Below are positions 1 through 8,912 of a stretch of DNA of 64,000 nt, in pieces. The number at the start of each line of letters is the position of its first letter. Position 1 is the first letter of the stretch. Origin of the DNA: an uncultured Oscillospiraceae bacterium. GTDB lineage: Bacteria > Bacillota > Clostridia > Oscillospirales > Acutalibacteraceae. The translations under genes and the position numbers were made by a program. The stretch is taken from positions 1 through 64,000 of the forward strand of contig CAJJLZ010000009.1 in the NCBI GenBank assembly GCA_905192745.1, in the 5' to 3' direction. The notes under the pieces are model-generated. The model saw only the letters and a list, made by a program, of their open reading frames with translations, ran no database searches and was not told the origin of the DNA.

Positions 1-79
1 ATTGTACCAGAAGGGCTGACGGGTCCTCAACTTTCATTTAACTTTACAGTCCGAACTATGATACAAGGAGGGATACACC

Positions 80-1372
80 ATGAAACGAACTGTGAAGCAG
101 GTATCGTTTCCGGTGCCGAAAGCACCGAAGCTGACCAAAGTTGCCGCCTACGCCAGAGTTTCCTCCGGTAAGGATGCTATGCTCCACTCCTTGTCGGCAC
201 AGGTCAGCTACTACAACAACCTCATCCAGCGTCACCCCGGATGGCTGTTCTGCGGTGTGTATGCGGATGAGGCACTGACAGGCACACGGGCAGACAGAGA
301 AAATTTCACCCGTCTGCTGCAAGATTGCCGTGCGGGTAAGGTGGATATGGTCATCACCAAATCCATCTCCCGCTTTGCCAGAAATACCGTCACACTACTG
401 GAGACAGTCCGGGAACTGAAGCTGATCGGTGTGGATGTCTATTTCGAGGAGCAGAACATCCACTCCATCAGCGCTGACGGTGAACTGATGCTTTCCATTC
501 TGGCATCCTATGCGCAGGAAGAAAGCCTGTCAGCAAGTGAAAATCAGAAATGGCGCATACGACACAATTTCACGAACGGAAAGCCCTGGAATGGCACTCT
601 GCTGGGGTATCGGTATGAAAACGGAACATACATCATCGTGCCGGAGGAGGCTGCGACCGTGAAACTTATCTTTGACAGCTATCTGGACGGGATGGGTATT
701 ACGGCCATTATGAAAATGCTTAACGAACAGGGCATCCTCTCCCGCAACGGGAACGCCTGGTGCAAAAGCAGTGTGATGTGCGTTCTGCGCAATTATGCCT
801 ATACCGGAAATCTGATCCTACAGCAGACCTACAGGGAGAACCACCTTACAAAGCGCACACTGCAAAATAACGGTGAGTTGCCGAAATACCACATAACGGA
901 CAGTCACGAGCCAATCGTCTCCCTGCAACAGTTTAACGCTGTGCAGGAGGAGATAAAACGCAGAGCGGACAAGCATACCCATCCCGGTGTAAAGCAAAAA
1001 GTGTACCCTTTTACCGGGATGGTGGTATGCAGCGGCTGCGGAAAGCGTTATCGCAGAAAAATCACCAAGACCGGGCCGGTGTGGATTTGCAGCACTTTCA
1101 ATACGATGGGGAAAGCCTACTGCCCATCCAAACAGATACCGGAAAACACGCTCATTTCTGCAACAGAGGAAGTATTGGGCAGTTTAGATGCCCTTCACGA
1201 TAAAATAACGGCAATCAGAGCCGAGAAAGACAACATATTGGTATTCTGCTTCAAAGACGGAACAGAAACCGTTAAACGATGGCAAGACCGTTCCCGAGCA
1301 GAAAGCTGGACGGATGATATGAAAGACGCCGCACGGCAGAAAGCCTTGGAGAGGAGTAAAACAGATGGCTAA
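80..1372 (+). CDS. Large serine recombinase (first of a pair)
   Basis: Site-specific DNA recombinase of the large serine (resolvase/invertase catalytic domain) family, 430 aa, expected to integrate or excise a mobile element. The N-terminal catalytic domain has the nucleophile motif YARVSS (Ser28) and a typical SRFARN segment near residue 98. A recombinase domain follows, then a Cys ribbon (CSGCG ... WICS ... YCPSK) around residues 315-355. The C-terminal coiled region is short. An AAGGAGGG ribosome site lies just upstream of the ATG. Its last 8 bases overlap the next recombinase gene, implying coupled translation. GC content is visibly lower than in the flanking chromosome. A reading frame open from base 1 to 171 could be the tail of an upstream element gene, but I cannot assign it. 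Confidence 0.93.
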   Translation: MKRTVKQVSFPVPKAPKLTKVAAYARVSSGKDAMLHSLSAQVSYYNNLIQRHPGWLFCGVYADEALTGTRADRENFTRLLQDCRAGKVDMVITKSISRFARNTVTLLETVRELKLIGVDVYFEEQNIHSISADGELMLSILASYAQEESLSASENQKWRIRHNFTNGKPWNGTLLGYRYENGTYIIVPEEAATVKLIFDSYLDGMGITAIMKMLNEQGILSRNGNAWCKSSVMCVLRNYAYTGNLILQQTYRENHLTKRTLQNNGELPKYHITDSHEPIVSLQQFNAVQEEIKRRADKHTHPGVKQKVYPFTGMVVCSGCGKRYRRKITKTGPVWICSTFNTMGKAYCPSKQIPENTLISATEEVLGSLDALHDKITAIRAEKDNILVFCFKDGTETVKRWQDRSRAESWTDDMKDAARQKALERSKTDG

Positions 1373-2951
1373 GAAAAACATTACGGTCATTCCCGCCACC
1401 CTGGACATACATACGGGAATATCTACCGCAAGACCGAGAAAACGCAGGGTGGCTGGATACGCCCGTGTATCTACCGACAGTGAAGAACAGTTGACCAGCT
1501 ATGAGGCACAGGTGGACTATTACACCCAATATATCCATGCAAATCCCAATTGGGAGTTTGTGGCCGTATATACGGACGAAGGAACATCTGCAACTAACAC
1601 CAAGCGCCGGGATGGTTTCAACCGCATGGTTCAAGATGCTCTGGCGGGTAAGATCGACCTCATCGTCACTAAAAGCGTCAGCCGCTTTGCCCGGAATACT
1701 GTGGACAGTTTGTCCACCATTCGTAAGCTGAAAGAGGCCGGCTGCGAATGCTATTTTCAAAAAGAGAATATTTTCACGTTTGACGGCAAGGGAGAATTGC
1801 TGCTGACCATTATGTCCAGCCTTGCCCAGGAGGAAAGCCGTTCCATTTCGGAAAACGTCACATGGGGACAGCGGAAACGCTTTGCAGACGGCAAGGTTTC
1901 AATGCCATACCGCCATTTTCTTGGATACCGCAAGGGTACAGACGGAGTGCCGGAGATTGTGCCGGAGGAGGCTGAACTGGTCAAACGGATATACCGGATG
2001 TTCGTGCAGGGCAAGACTGCACACAGCATTGCAAAGCAATTGACAAGTGAGCAGATTCCCACTCCTGCGGGCAAGGGCAAATGGCAGTCCTCCACCATTG
2101 AGAGCATTCTGCAAAATGAAAAATATCGTGGAGATGCCAGATTGCAGAAGAAATTCACAGTGGATTTTCTGCAAAAGAAAATGAAGGTCAATGAGGGCGA
2201 AGTTCCCCAATACTATGTAGAAAACAGCCATCCCGCCATTATTGAGCCGGAGGAGTGGGATTTGGTACAGGCAGAGTTCTCCCGGCGCAAAGAAATTGGC
2301 ACACGCTACAGTTCCACCAGTGTGTTTTCCTCTATGTTGGTGTGTGGTGACTGCGGTGCCCGGTACGGCTCAAAGGTATGGCATTCCACAGACAAGTACC
2401 GTCGTACCATCTGGCAGTGTAACGACAAATTCAAAGGCAATCACCGCTGTGCCACACCCCATCTGTACGAAAATGATATCAAGGAACTGTTCCTCCAGGC
2501 CTTTGCCAAGCTGATGACAGACAGGGGCAGCCTTTTGGAAGATATGCGACTGGTACAGACCACTCTTTGTGACCACAGTGCGTTGGACATAGAACAAGCT
2601 GCGCTAATGGAGAATATGGAGATCTTGAGCGAACTCATCCGCCAGTGTGTTGCGGAGAACTCCATAAAGGCGCAGAACCAGGCAGAATATCTGGAACGCT
2701 ATGATCGCCATGCCCGCCGCTATGAGAAGATGAAAAAGCGGTATGAAACCTTAGAGGCAGAACGGCAGCGCCGAAAGGAGCAGAGCGACCGACTGAGTGC
2801 TTTTATTACTGTCCTTGAACAACAGGCGGATATTCCTATTGAATTCACTGATGACCTTTGGCTGGCTGCAATCGACCACGCCACGGTATACGCTGATGAA
2901 ACGGTGACTTTCACGTTCAAGAGCGGAATCGAAATTACAGAGCAAATGTAA
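1365..2951 (+). CDS. Large serine recombinase (second of a pair)
   Basis: Second large serine recombinase, 528 aa, overlapping the first by 8 bases (ATGGCTAA). Catalytic serine motif YARVST (Ser36), SRFARN near residue 106, recombinase domain, a zinc ribbon (CGDCGARYG ... WQCNDK ... RCATP) near residues 325-370, and a long C-terminal coiled coil rich in Lys, Glu and Arg (about 400-480) of the kind that gives large serine integrases synapsis control. It is similar to but clearly distinct from its neighbour. Paired recombinases of this sort are typical of clostridial integrative elements, and one may act as an accessory subunit (inference). A terminator follows directly, so this is the last gene of the element in the window. 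Confidence 0.94.
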   Translation: MAKKNITVIPATLDIHTGISTARPRKRRVAGYARVSTDSEEQLTSYEAQVDYYTQYIHANPNWEFVAVYTDEGTSATNTKRRDGFNRMVQDALAGKIDLIVTKSVSRFARNTVDSLSTIRKLKEAGCECYFQKENIFTFDGKGELLLTIMSSLAQEESRSISENVTWGQRKRFADGKVSMPYRHFLGYRKGTDGVPEIVPEEAELVKRIYRMFVQGKTAHSIAKQLTSEQIPTPAGKGKWQSSTIESILQNEKYRGDARLQKKFTVDFLQKKMKVNEGEVPQYYVENSHPAIIEPEEWDLVQAEFSRRKEIGTRYSSTSVFSSMLVCGDCGARYGSKVWHSTDKYRRTIWQCNDKFKGNHRCATPHLYENDIKELFLQAFAKLMTDRGSLLEDMRLVQTTLCDHSALDIEQAALMENMEILSELIRQCVAENSIKAQNQAEYLERYDRHARRYEKMKKRYETLEAERQRRKEQSDRLSAFITVLEQQADIPIEFTDDLWLAAIDHATVYADETVTFTFKSGIEITEQM

Positions 2952-2952
2952 T

Positions 2953-2998
2953 AAGGCTCGGAGCCTGGGATGATCACCCAAGTTCCGAGCCTTTCTCT
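2953..2998 (+). terminator. Terminator after the recombinase pair
   Basis: Ten-base perfect inverted repeat (AAGGCTCGGA at 2953-2962 with TCCGAGCCTT at 2984-2993), an inner TGGG/CCCA stem and a T-rich tail. It begins right after the stop codon of the second recombinase. Confidence 0.8.
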
Positions 2999-3104
2999 CT
3001 TTATATAATTTGCACCTACGCATAGATAAATCCAACGATACCGGGTTCTTTATAACGCGAAACAGGCTATTTTCGATGTGCAAAAGTCAAACGATAGCAA
3101 CGAA

Positions 3105-3155
3105 TTTTCTATTTTGAGGAGCAGTTACTCAATGGGTGCATTTGAAAATAGAAAA
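3105..3155. repeat. 51-bp interrupted palindrome, candidate element end (att-like)
   Basis: Perfect 11-bp arms, TTTTCTATTTT at 3105-3115 and AAAATAGAAAA at 3145-3155, enclose a second inverted pair, TTGAG at 3114-3118 with CTCAA at 3128-3132. It lies between the recombinase terminator and the tRNA-Pro terminator. Large serine integrases use partly palindromic sites of roughly this size, so it is a candidate attachment half-site or hybrid site. No crossover dinucleotide can be proven from one sequence. Confidence 0.35.
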
Positions 3156-3192
3156 ACCTTGATATTACAGCGGTTTTTCGCATAAAAATAAC

Positions 3193-3228
3193 GAACCGAC
3201 AGTTGATAATTGTATCAACTGTCGGTTC
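3193..3228 (-). terminator. Terminator of the tRNA-Pro gene
   Basis: Sixteen-base perfect inverted repeat (3193-3208 and 3213-3228) with a 4-base loop. Read on the minus strand it is followed by a T-rich run (GTTATTTTTA), and it starts a few bases after the tRNA CCA end. Confidence 0.85.
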
Positions 3229-3233
3229 AGTTA

Positions 3234-3309
3234 TGGTCCGAGTGACAGGATTCGAACCTGCGGCATCCTGCTCCCAAAGCAGGCGCGCTACCAACTGCGC
3301 TACACCCGG
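3234..3309 (-). tRNA. tRNA-Pro (anticodon TGG)
   Basis: Full cloverleaf on the minus strand, 76 nt with CCA encoded. The acceptor stem CCGGGTG pairs with the 3' strand CACTCGG (one G-U), the D arm is GCGC/GCGC, the anticodon stem is CCTGC/GCAGG around loop TTTGGGA giving anticodon TGG, and the T loop is TTCGAAT. It has its own promoter upstream and terminator downstream, so it is a single-gene transcript beside the mobile element. The recombinases may have targeted this neighbourhood, though the tRNA itself is intact. Confidence 0.97.
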
Positions 3310-3364
3310 ATGAAAATTTTGCCAAATTGGCGGCGACCCGCATTCGATCAGCCGCCGCTTCCCG

Positions 3365-3394
3365 ATTATAACGCAAGGGCGGCGGAGGTGTCAA
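3365..3394 (-). promoter_or_regulatory. Promoter of tRNA-Pro
   Basis: On the minus strand a consensus TTGACA (complement of 3389-3394) and TATAAT (complement of 3365-3370) are separated by 18 bases, about 55 bases before the tRNA 5' end. Confidence 0.85.
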
Positions 3395-3431
3395 GCCGGA
3401 ATTGCCGGGGATTTCCGGCACGCTTCTTTGC

Positions 3432-4229
3432 TCAGGACATGGCGTCCGTATTTACGCCGCCTTCCTTTAAAAGGGCATGAAGCATCTCGTCCGGCTTGTT
3501 GAGAAACCGTCGGACGATCTGGAAATGGGCCGTCTGGTCATAGGGAACAAGCCGCGGCCCCTCCGCCCGAAACTCGTAGACCTCCGAGCCGGGGCAGGTC
3601 ATCAGCAGAGGAGAGTGGGTGGCAATCAGAAACTGCGCGCCCTGCGACGCCAGCTCATAGACTCGCGCCAGCAGCGCCATCTGGCCGGTGGGGGAGAGGG
3701 CGGCCTCCGGTTCGTCCAGCAGGTACAGCCCTTTCGCCCGAAAACGATGGAGCGCCAGAGAGAGAAAACTCTCCCCGTGCGATTGGTTATGGAGTGACGT
3801 TCCCCCATACGCCCCAATGAGCAACGGCGAGGGGTCGCCGGGCGAATCGTCCAGCTCGTCGATATACGAAGCGGCGTTGTAAAAGGATTCCGCCCGCAGA
3901 AAATATTCGTCCCGTGGAAGGAGCGGGCCTTTCTCCAGCCGGAGGATACGGTGCAGGTCGGAATGGGAATCCCGGGTGGAGAACCGGAAATTACGGCTTC
4001 CTCCCTCCGGATTCAGGCCCCAGGCTATGGCAATTGCTTCGATCAGGGTGGATTTTCCCGTCCCGTTTTCCCCCACAAAGAAGGTGACCGGTTTTTGAAA
4101 GGAGAGGCTTCCGCACCGCACGGCGGGGAGAGCGGCAAGATAGCTGTCCGGCGGCAGGGCGGCGGCGTCCACCGTCAGCCGGCGCAGAAACAGGCGGTTC
4201 ACGGGGATTTTCTCCTCCTTTCGGTCCAA
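3432..4229 (-). CDS. AAA family ATPase (COG3910-like, SMC/ABC fold)
   Basis: Predicted ABC/SMC-type ATPase of 265 aa with no membrane segments. Visible elements: Walker A GENGTGKST (53-61), ABC-like signature SHGESFLSL (150-158), Walker B GLYLLDEPEAAL (167-178) and a histidine switch IATHSPLL (202-209). Such stand-alone ATPases lack a fused transporter or nuclease part and their cellular substrate is unknown. The gene follows the HD-domain gene with 3 bases between them, so the two are probably co-transcribed and co-translated, perhaps with related roles (inference). A GCCGGAA/TTCCGGC hairpin near 3394-3420 may end the transcript, although it lacks a T run. Confidence 0.85.
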   Translation of the reverse strand: MDRKEEKIPVNRLFLRRLTVDAAALPPDSYLAALPAVRCGSLSFQKPVTFFVGENGTGKSTLIEAIAIAWGLNPEGGSRNFRFSTRDSHSDLHRILRLEKGPLLPRDEYFLRAESFYNAASYIDELDDSPGDPSPLLIGAYGGTSLHNQSHGESFLSLALHRFRAKGLYLLDEPEAALSPTGQMALLARVYELASQGAQFLIATHSPLLMTCPGSEVYEFRAEGPRLVPYDQTAHFQIVRRFLNKPDEMLHALLKEGGVNTDAMS

Positions 4230-4232
4230 AGC

Positions 4233-4889
4233 TTACAGCATCCGGGTTTCGTTGATGACCAACTCAAAATCCATGCCGAGGAAAGCGGCGGCGGAACGGC
4301 AGAGAGTCATACGGTTGAGGAAAATTTCGAAATAATCCATCACCGGGCAGATGGAGGTATCGATCTGGATTTTCAGAGAAATAAATTTTTCCGCTTTGAC
4401 CACGGACAACGCGGAATCCACCACCGCGTAATTGACCCGGTCGTGGATATCGAAGTCATGCTCCCCGCTGCGGACGCGGGAACGGCGGACGTCGCTTTTA
4501 TCCGCGAGAATCAGGGCGGCGCTGAGCGGCGTGACCGGGGCGGCGGTGCCTTCGTCATGGTTGCCGATGGCGGTCATGATCGCCACCGCTTCCCGTATAT
4601 CCATATTCAGCCCCTTTAAAATATCGAAGGCGAGCAGCGCGCCCGACATGGCGTGGTTGCTGCGGTTGATCGCGTTGCCGATATCATGCATATATCCGGC
4701 AATGCGGGCCAGCTCGCAGGTCCGCTCATCGTATTCCAGAGTTTCCAGCAGATCGCCGGCGTTTTTGGAGGTCAATCCCGCATGGGCATAGCCATGGTCG
4801 GTGAAGCCGAGCACCCCGAGAGCGCTGTTGCCCGCTTCGATCAGGGCGTTGACCTGCTCGTTGTGGCGGATGTCGTTGTAGGTGAGCAT
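4233..4889 (-). CDS. HD-domain metal-dependent phosphohydrolase
   Basis: 218-aa HD superfamily protein, expected to be a soluble metal-dependent phosphohydrolase acting on nucleotides or phosphoesters; substrate not identifiable. Likely metal ligands are His32 or His36, the HD pair His68-Asp69 in YMHDIGN, His79 (SNHAMSG), His111-Asp112 (GNHDEG) and Asp130/Asp133 (ADKSD). It is the first gene of a two-gene minus-strand operon with the AAA ATPase. A promoter with TTGCGC and TAAAAT 17 bases apart lies upstream. Confidence 0.85.
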   Translation of the reverse strand: MLTYNDIRHNEQVNALIEAGNSALGVLGFTDHGYAHAGLTSKNAGDLLETLEYDERTCELARIAGYMHDIGNAINRSNHAMSGALLAFDILKGLNMDIREAVAIMTAIGNHDEGTAAPVTPLSAALILADKSDVRRSRVRSGEHDFDIHDRVNYAVVDSALSVVKAEKFISLKIQIDTSICPVMDYFEIFLNRMTLCRSAAAFLGMDFELVINETRML

Positions 4890-4959
4890 GAAAATTCCTG
4901 CCTTTCTGGTGAATGGAAGAAAAAATGCAGCCGCGAAACGGCTTTATTCCGTATACATT

Positions 4960-4988
4960 ATTTTAGCTCTTTTTTTCCTCCGGCGCAA
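4960..4988 (-). promoter_or_regulatory. Promoter of the HD/ATPase operon
   Basis: Minus strand: TTGCGC (complement of 4983-4988), 17-base spacer, TAAAAT (complement of 4960-4965), about 70 bases before the HD gene. TTGCGC is also a candidate -35 at 28459 and 54945. Confidence 0.6.
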
Positions 4989-5132
4989 TATCTGTTTCCG
5001 CCTAAAATTGATAACGGCGGCAGCTCCTTCCGGGATGCTGCCGCGGATTTTCACGCTTTTGCGAAAGCGGCGCTTTGGTATTTCCGCCGAAGATTGGAAA
5101 GAAACCCACGGAAAGGTCGGAAGCTTTAGAGA

Positions 5133-5162
5133 TTGACAAAATAACTACAATCGCATTATAAT
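5133..5162 (+). promoter_or_regulatory. Promoter of the aconitase gene
   Basis: TTGACA at 5133-5138, 18-base spacer, TATAAT at 5157-5162, followed by an AT-rich stretch. Confidence 0.85.
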
Positions 5163-5266
5163 TAAAAATAAATAATAATCATACATGGGGATACAGGAAC
5201 GGAGGAGAAGACGGCCCGTCCTGTCGGCAGGTATGCCTCCCGTCCCAAGTGAAAGGATGATTACAC

Positions 5267-7204
5267 ATGGGTTACACACTGGCGCAGAAACTGATTAAGG
5301 CCCACCTGCTGGACGGCGATATGTCGAAGCCCGGCAGTGAAATCGGGCTTCGGATTGACCAGACGCTGACGCAGGACGCCACCGGTACGATGGCCTATCT
5401 TGAATTCGAGGCGATGGGGGTTCCCCGCGTTAAGACCGAGCGTTCCGTTGCCTATATTGACCATAACACCCTGCAAACCGGCTTTGAAAATGCCGACGAC
5501 CATCGGTATATCCAGACCGTGTGCAAAAAGCACGGGCTGTATTTTTCCCGTCCGGGCAACGGCATCTGCCATCAGGTGCATCTGGAGCGGTTCGGCATCC
5601 CCGGCAAGACGCTGATCGGGTCGGACAGCCATACGCCCACCGGCGGCGGCATCGGTATGCTGGCCTTCGGCGCGGGCGGACTGGACGTGGCGGTCGCCAT
5701 GGGCGGCGGCCCCTATTACATTTCGATGCCGAAAATGGTGCGGGTCAACCTGACTGGCCGCCTTTCTCCCTGGGTCGCGGCGAAGGATGTCATTCTTGAG
5801 GTTCTCCGCATCCTCTCCGTCAAGGGCGGCGTGGGCAAGATCGTTGAATACGGCGGTGAAGGCGTCAAAAGCCTGTCGGTGCCGGAGCGGGCGACCATCA
5901 CCAACATGGGCGCGGAGCTGGGGGCTTCCACCTCCATCTTCCCGTCGGATGAAATCACCCGGGAATTTATGCGCGCTCAGGGCCGTGAAGCCGATTGGGT
6001 CGCGGTCGGCCCCGACGACGACGCGGTATACGACGAAGTGATCGATATCGATCTGTCCGCCCTCCGTCCGCTGGCCGCCTGCCCGCATTCTCCCGATGCG
6101 GTGAAGCCGGTTGAGGAACTGAAGGGTATCCCGGTAAACCAGTGCTGCATCGGCTCCTGCACCAATTCCTCCCTGATGGATATGCTGAAGGTGGCGGCGA
6201 TTCTGAAGGGGAAGACCGTCCATCCGGATGTGTCCCTTTCCATCGCTCCCGGCTCCAAACAGGTGTACAATATGCTGGCGCAAAACGGCGCGCTGGCCGA
6301 TCTGATCGCGGCGGGCGCCCGGATTCTGGAATGCGCCTGCGGCCCCTGCATCGGCATGGGTCAGTCCCCGAATTCCGGCGGCGTGTCCCTGCGCACCTTC
6401 AACCGCAACTTTGAAGGGCGTTCTGGCACCGCCGACGCTCAGGTATATCTCGTCAGCCCGGAGACCGCCGCGGCCTCCGCCCTGACCGGCGTGTTTACCG
6501 ATCCCCGCACCCTTGGGGAGCCGCCGGTGATTTCCCTGCCGGATCATTTCCTCATCAATGACAACATGATTGTGCCGCCGGCCGACGAGGCCGATATGGA
6601 CAAGGTGGAAATCGTCCGCGGCCCGAACATCAAGCCCTTCCCGCAGACCGCTCCGCTGCCGGAGACCATCGACGCGCCGGTGCTGCTCAAGGTGGGGGAC
6701 AACATCACCACCGACCATATCATGCCCGCCGGGGCGAAGATTCTGCCTCTGCGCTCCAATATTCCCGCGATTTCGGAGCATTGCTTCGTGCGGTGCGACC
6801 CCGAATTCCCCGCCCGCTGCAAAAAAGCCGGAAAGGGAATCATCGTCGGCGGTTCGAATTACGGGCAGGGCAGCTCCCGCGAGCATGCCGCTCTGGCGCC
6901 GCTGTATCTCGGCATCAAGGCCGTAATCGTCAAGTCCTTCGCCCGGATTCATGTGGCGAACCTGATTAATGCGGGCATCCTGCCTCTTACCTTTGCCAAT
7001 GAAGCGGATTACGACCGGATCTCGCTGGGCGACGAGCTTTGCCTGCCGGCTGTACGGGAACGGCTGTCCAAGGGAGAAACGATCACTCTGGAAAACAGAA
7101 CCACCGGCGAAACGCTGCCGCTGGTTTCGAACTTCTCGTCCCGGCAGGTGTCGATGCTGCTGGCCGGCGGCCTGCTGGATTATACCCGCGAAAGCAAGGC
7201 GTGA
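5267..7204 (+). CDS. acn: Aconitate hydratase
   Basis: Aconitase (citrate to isocitrate via cis-aconitate) with a [4Fe-4S] cluster, 645 aa, the shorter bacterial form related to mitochondrial aconitase rather than the ~890-aa AcnA. Cluster cysteines are seen in IGSCTNSS (about residue 298) and CACGPCIGMGQ (the CGPC pair near 358 and 361). The swivel domain follows, with the conserved GGSNYGQGSSREHAAL motif. AAAGGATG precedes the ATG. It stands alone, in front of rex. In anaerobic clostridia the oxidative branch from citrate supplies 2-oxoglutarate for glutamate. No isocitrate dehydrogenase or citrate synthase is in the window. Confidence 0.96.
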   Translation: MGYTLAQKLIKAHLLDGDMSKPGSEIGLRIDQTLTQDATGTMAYLEFEAMGVPRVKTERSVAYIDHNTLQTGFENADDHRYIQTVCKKHGLYFSRPGNGICHQVHLERFGIPGKTLIGSDSHTPTGGGIGMLAFGAGGLDVAVAMGGGPYYISMPKMVRVNLTGRLSPWVAAKDVILEVLRILSVKGGVGKIVEYGGEGVKSLSVPERATITNMGAELGASTSIFPSDEITREFMRAQGREADWVAVGPDDDAVYDEVIDIDLSALRPLAACPHSPDAVKPVEELKGIPVNQCCIGSCTNSSLMDMLKVAAILKGKTVHPDVSLSIAPGSKQVYNMLAQNGALADLIAAGARILECACGPCIGMGQSPNSGGVSLRTFNRNFEGRSGTADAQVYLVSPETAAASALTGVFTDPRTLGEPPVISLPDHFLINDNMIVPPADEADMDKVEIVRGPNIKPFPQTAPLPETIDAPVLLKVGDNITTDHIMPAGAKILPLRSNIPAISEHCFVRCDPEFPARCKKAGKGIIVGGSNYGQGSSREHAALAPLYLGIKAVIVKSFARIHVANLINAGILPLTFANEADYDRISLGDELCLPAVRERLSKGETITLENRTTGETLPLVSNFSSRQVSMLLAGGLLDYTRESKA

Positions 7205-7329
7205 GTCTCTTTGCCCCGCCGATTAGTTCAGGCCGGGGGCAGAAAATGCTGAAACGGTAAAAACGCCCTTTTTCACGCGGAAATTCCGGAAAAACGAAAT
7301 TCACTCAAATGCGTCACTTTTGAGAAAGA

Positions 7330-7971
7330 ATGGGAATGGGTATGGCTAGAAACGAACATATTTCCATGTCGGTGGTTCGCCGGCTGCCCCGGTATTATCG
7401 CTTTCTGTATGATTTGAAGGAGAATGGCATCACCCGTATCTCCTCCCGGGAACTTTCCCAGCGGATGGGGCTGACGGCTTCCCAGATTCGGCAGGACCTG
7501 AACTGCTTCGGGGGTTTCGGACAGCAGGGATACGGGTATATGGTGGAACAGCTCTATGAGGAAATCGGCCGGATTCTGGGCATGGACCGCCTTTCCCCGA
7601 CGGTGATGCTCGGCGCGGGCAACATGGGCCGGGCCATCGCCAATCATATGGATTTTGAGCATCGCGGCATCCGCCTGGTGGGCGTGTTCGACGATTCGCC
7701 CGATGTGGTGGGACAGACAATCCGGGGGATGACGGTCCGCCCGACCGGGGAACTGGAAGCCGTCTGCGAAGCGGAACAGCCCGAGGTGGCCATTCTCTGT
7801 ATTCCCAAGGAGGCGGCGCCGGCCATCGTGAACCGGCTGATCCGTTACGGCGTACGGGGATTCTGGAATTTCAGCCATTACGATATCAACTATAACCATC
7901 CCGAAGCGGTGGTGGAGAACGTCCATCTTGGCGACAGCCTGATGACCCTGTCCTATCAGCTCAAATCCTGA
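7330..7971 (+). CDS. rex: Redox-sensing transcriptional repressor Rex
   Basis: 213-aa Rex. The N-terminal winged helix (about 15-75) has SMSVVRRLPRYYRFL and the recognition segment LTASQIRQDLNCFGGFGQQGYGY. A Rossmann domain with LGAGNMGRAI (near 95) binds NADH/NAD+. The C-terminal domain-swap helix is present. Rex represses fermentative and respiratory genes when NAD+ is high and releases DNA on NADH binding. Three in-frame ATGs (7330, 7336, 7342) are possible starts; none has a strong ribosome site. An intrinsic terminator follows. I did not find a clear Rex operator in the preceding gap. Confidence 0.95.
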   Translation: MGMGMARNEHISMSVVRRLPRYYRFLYDLKENGITRISSRELSQRMGLTASQIRQDLNCFGGFGQQGYGYMVEQLYEEIGRILGMDRLSPTVMLGAGNMGRAIANHMDFEHRGIRLVGVFDDSPDVVGQTIRGMTVRPTGELEAVCEAEQPEVAILCIPKEAAPAIVNRLIRYGVRGFWNFSHYDINYNHPEAVVENVHLGDSLMTLSYQLKS

Positions 7972-8031
7972 GACCGGAAAATCGGCGGGAAATAACCACG
8001 CGCATTCCATAGAAAACAGAAGCATCCCCGC

Positions 8032-8070
8032 GGGAAGGCGAAGCCGTCAGGCTGCGCCTTCCCGTTTTTA
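8032..8070 (+). terminator. Terminator of rex
   Basis: GGGAAGGCG (8032-8040) pairs with CGCCTTCCC (8055-8063), followed by GTTTTTA. Confidence 0.9.
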
Positions 8071-8074
8071 TAAG

Positions 8075-8113
8075 AAGAAACCGGACGAGGGAACCTCCTC
8101 ATCCGGATTTCTT
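8075..8113 (-). terminator. Terminator of the GNAT gene
   Basis: On the minus strand a stem formed by 8097-8113 and 8075-8090 (one bulge, one wobble pair) is followed by a T-rich tract. It converges with the rex terminator. Confidence 0.75.
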
Positions 8114-8153
8114 ATCATGATAGCCGCCCTTTGCGGAATTCCGGAAAGCGCCG

Positions 8154-8747
8154 TTACCGGCATGTCGCCGCCCAGCGCTCCAACAGGCGGGTGGTTTCTG
8201 CTTCGGGCAGAGAAGGCAGCGGCCGAACCGGCGAGGGTTCGCCGTCGTTCCCTTCGCCGTTCAGCGGGCGGGCGAGCCACAGCACATCGTGCCACGCGCC
8301 GCCCTTGTATCCTGCCCGGGGAAACCGGCCGACCGGCTCAAAGCCGAAGCGCCGGTGCAGCCGGATGCTGCCGTCGTTGGAGGCGGTGATACAGGCGTAA
8401 GCGTATTGGAACCCCTGCATCCGGAGCAGCTCCAGAAGCGCCTGAAGCAGCGCGCTTCCGATACCACGTCGATGGAAAGCGGGCGATAGATACAGGGAAA
8501 GCTCGGCGTTCCATCCGTATGCGGGCCGCTTATGCAGAGCCGACGCATACGCATATCCCGCCATTTTTCCATCCGACTCGCAGACGATCCAGGGATACAG
8601 CGCGGTGATTTCCCGAATGCGGGCCGCCATTTCCCCCGCGGCAGGGGGGACGAACTCAAAGGAGACGGCGGTATCCCGCACAAAAGGAGCATAAATATCA
8701 GCGAGAGCGGATGCGTCTTCCGGCCGGACGCAGCGGAAACGGATCAT
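8154..8747 (-). CDS. GNAT N-acetyltransferase, phosphinothricin acetyltransferase-like
   Basis: About 197 aa from the start chosen here. MIRFRCVRPEDASALADIY at the start and HRRGIGSALLQALLE (the acetyl-CoA-binding Q/RxxGxG/A loop) place it in the GNAT family. FEFVPPAAGEMAARI and the NDGSIRLHRRFGFEPVGR region resemble the Pat/Bar group that acetylates phosphinothricin or related amino-acid analogues. The reading frame is open further upstream (to 8861), but GGGAGG sits at the right distance from the ATG at 8747 and the family normally starts here. The true substrate cannot be told from sequence. The C-terminal 30 residues are Pro/Glu-rich and probably disordered. Confidence 0.88.
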   Translation of the reverse strand: MIRFRCVRPEDASALADIYAPFVRDTAVSFEFVPPAAGEMAARIREITALYPWIVCESDGKMAGYAYASALHKRPAYGWNAELSLYLSPAFHRRGIGSALLQALLELLRMQGFQYAYACITASNDGSIRLHRRFGFEPVGRFPRAGYKGGAWHDVLWLARPLNGEGNDGEPSPVRPLPSLPEAETTRLLERWAATCR

Positions 8748-8912
8748 GAAGAAAACCTCCCGGGCAGTCTGGACGAGGGGCAAAAGGGGAATGCGGTTGC
8801 CCCAAGGGTATAGGAACAGGATACCGCGTTTTCCGGTCGATTGCAAGGACGCGCTGACCAAACAAAAATACGGACCGCGGCCGCGGTTCGTATTTTTATC
8901 CGATTCTTACCG

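Larger units (their letters stand above)
4890..5266. other. Divergent intergenic region between the HD gene and aconitase
   Basis: 377 bases with no convincing gene. It holds the leftward promoter at 4960-4988, a GCGGCAGC/GCTGCCGC hairpin at 5017-5044 with no T run, the rightward aconitase promoter at 5133-5162 and an approximately 100-base leader. No known riboswitch class was recognised. Confidence 0.7.

Noticed and set aside
1..171. Open frame at the left edge as a gene end
   Set aside because: Too short and featureless to assign; it runs through the ribosome site and start of the first recombinase.
5261..6952. Long antisense reading frame opposite aconitase (563 codons)
   Set aside because: High GC and biased codons open the antisense frame; the protein is low-complexity His/Gly/Arg-rich and lies wholly opposite a clear aconitase.
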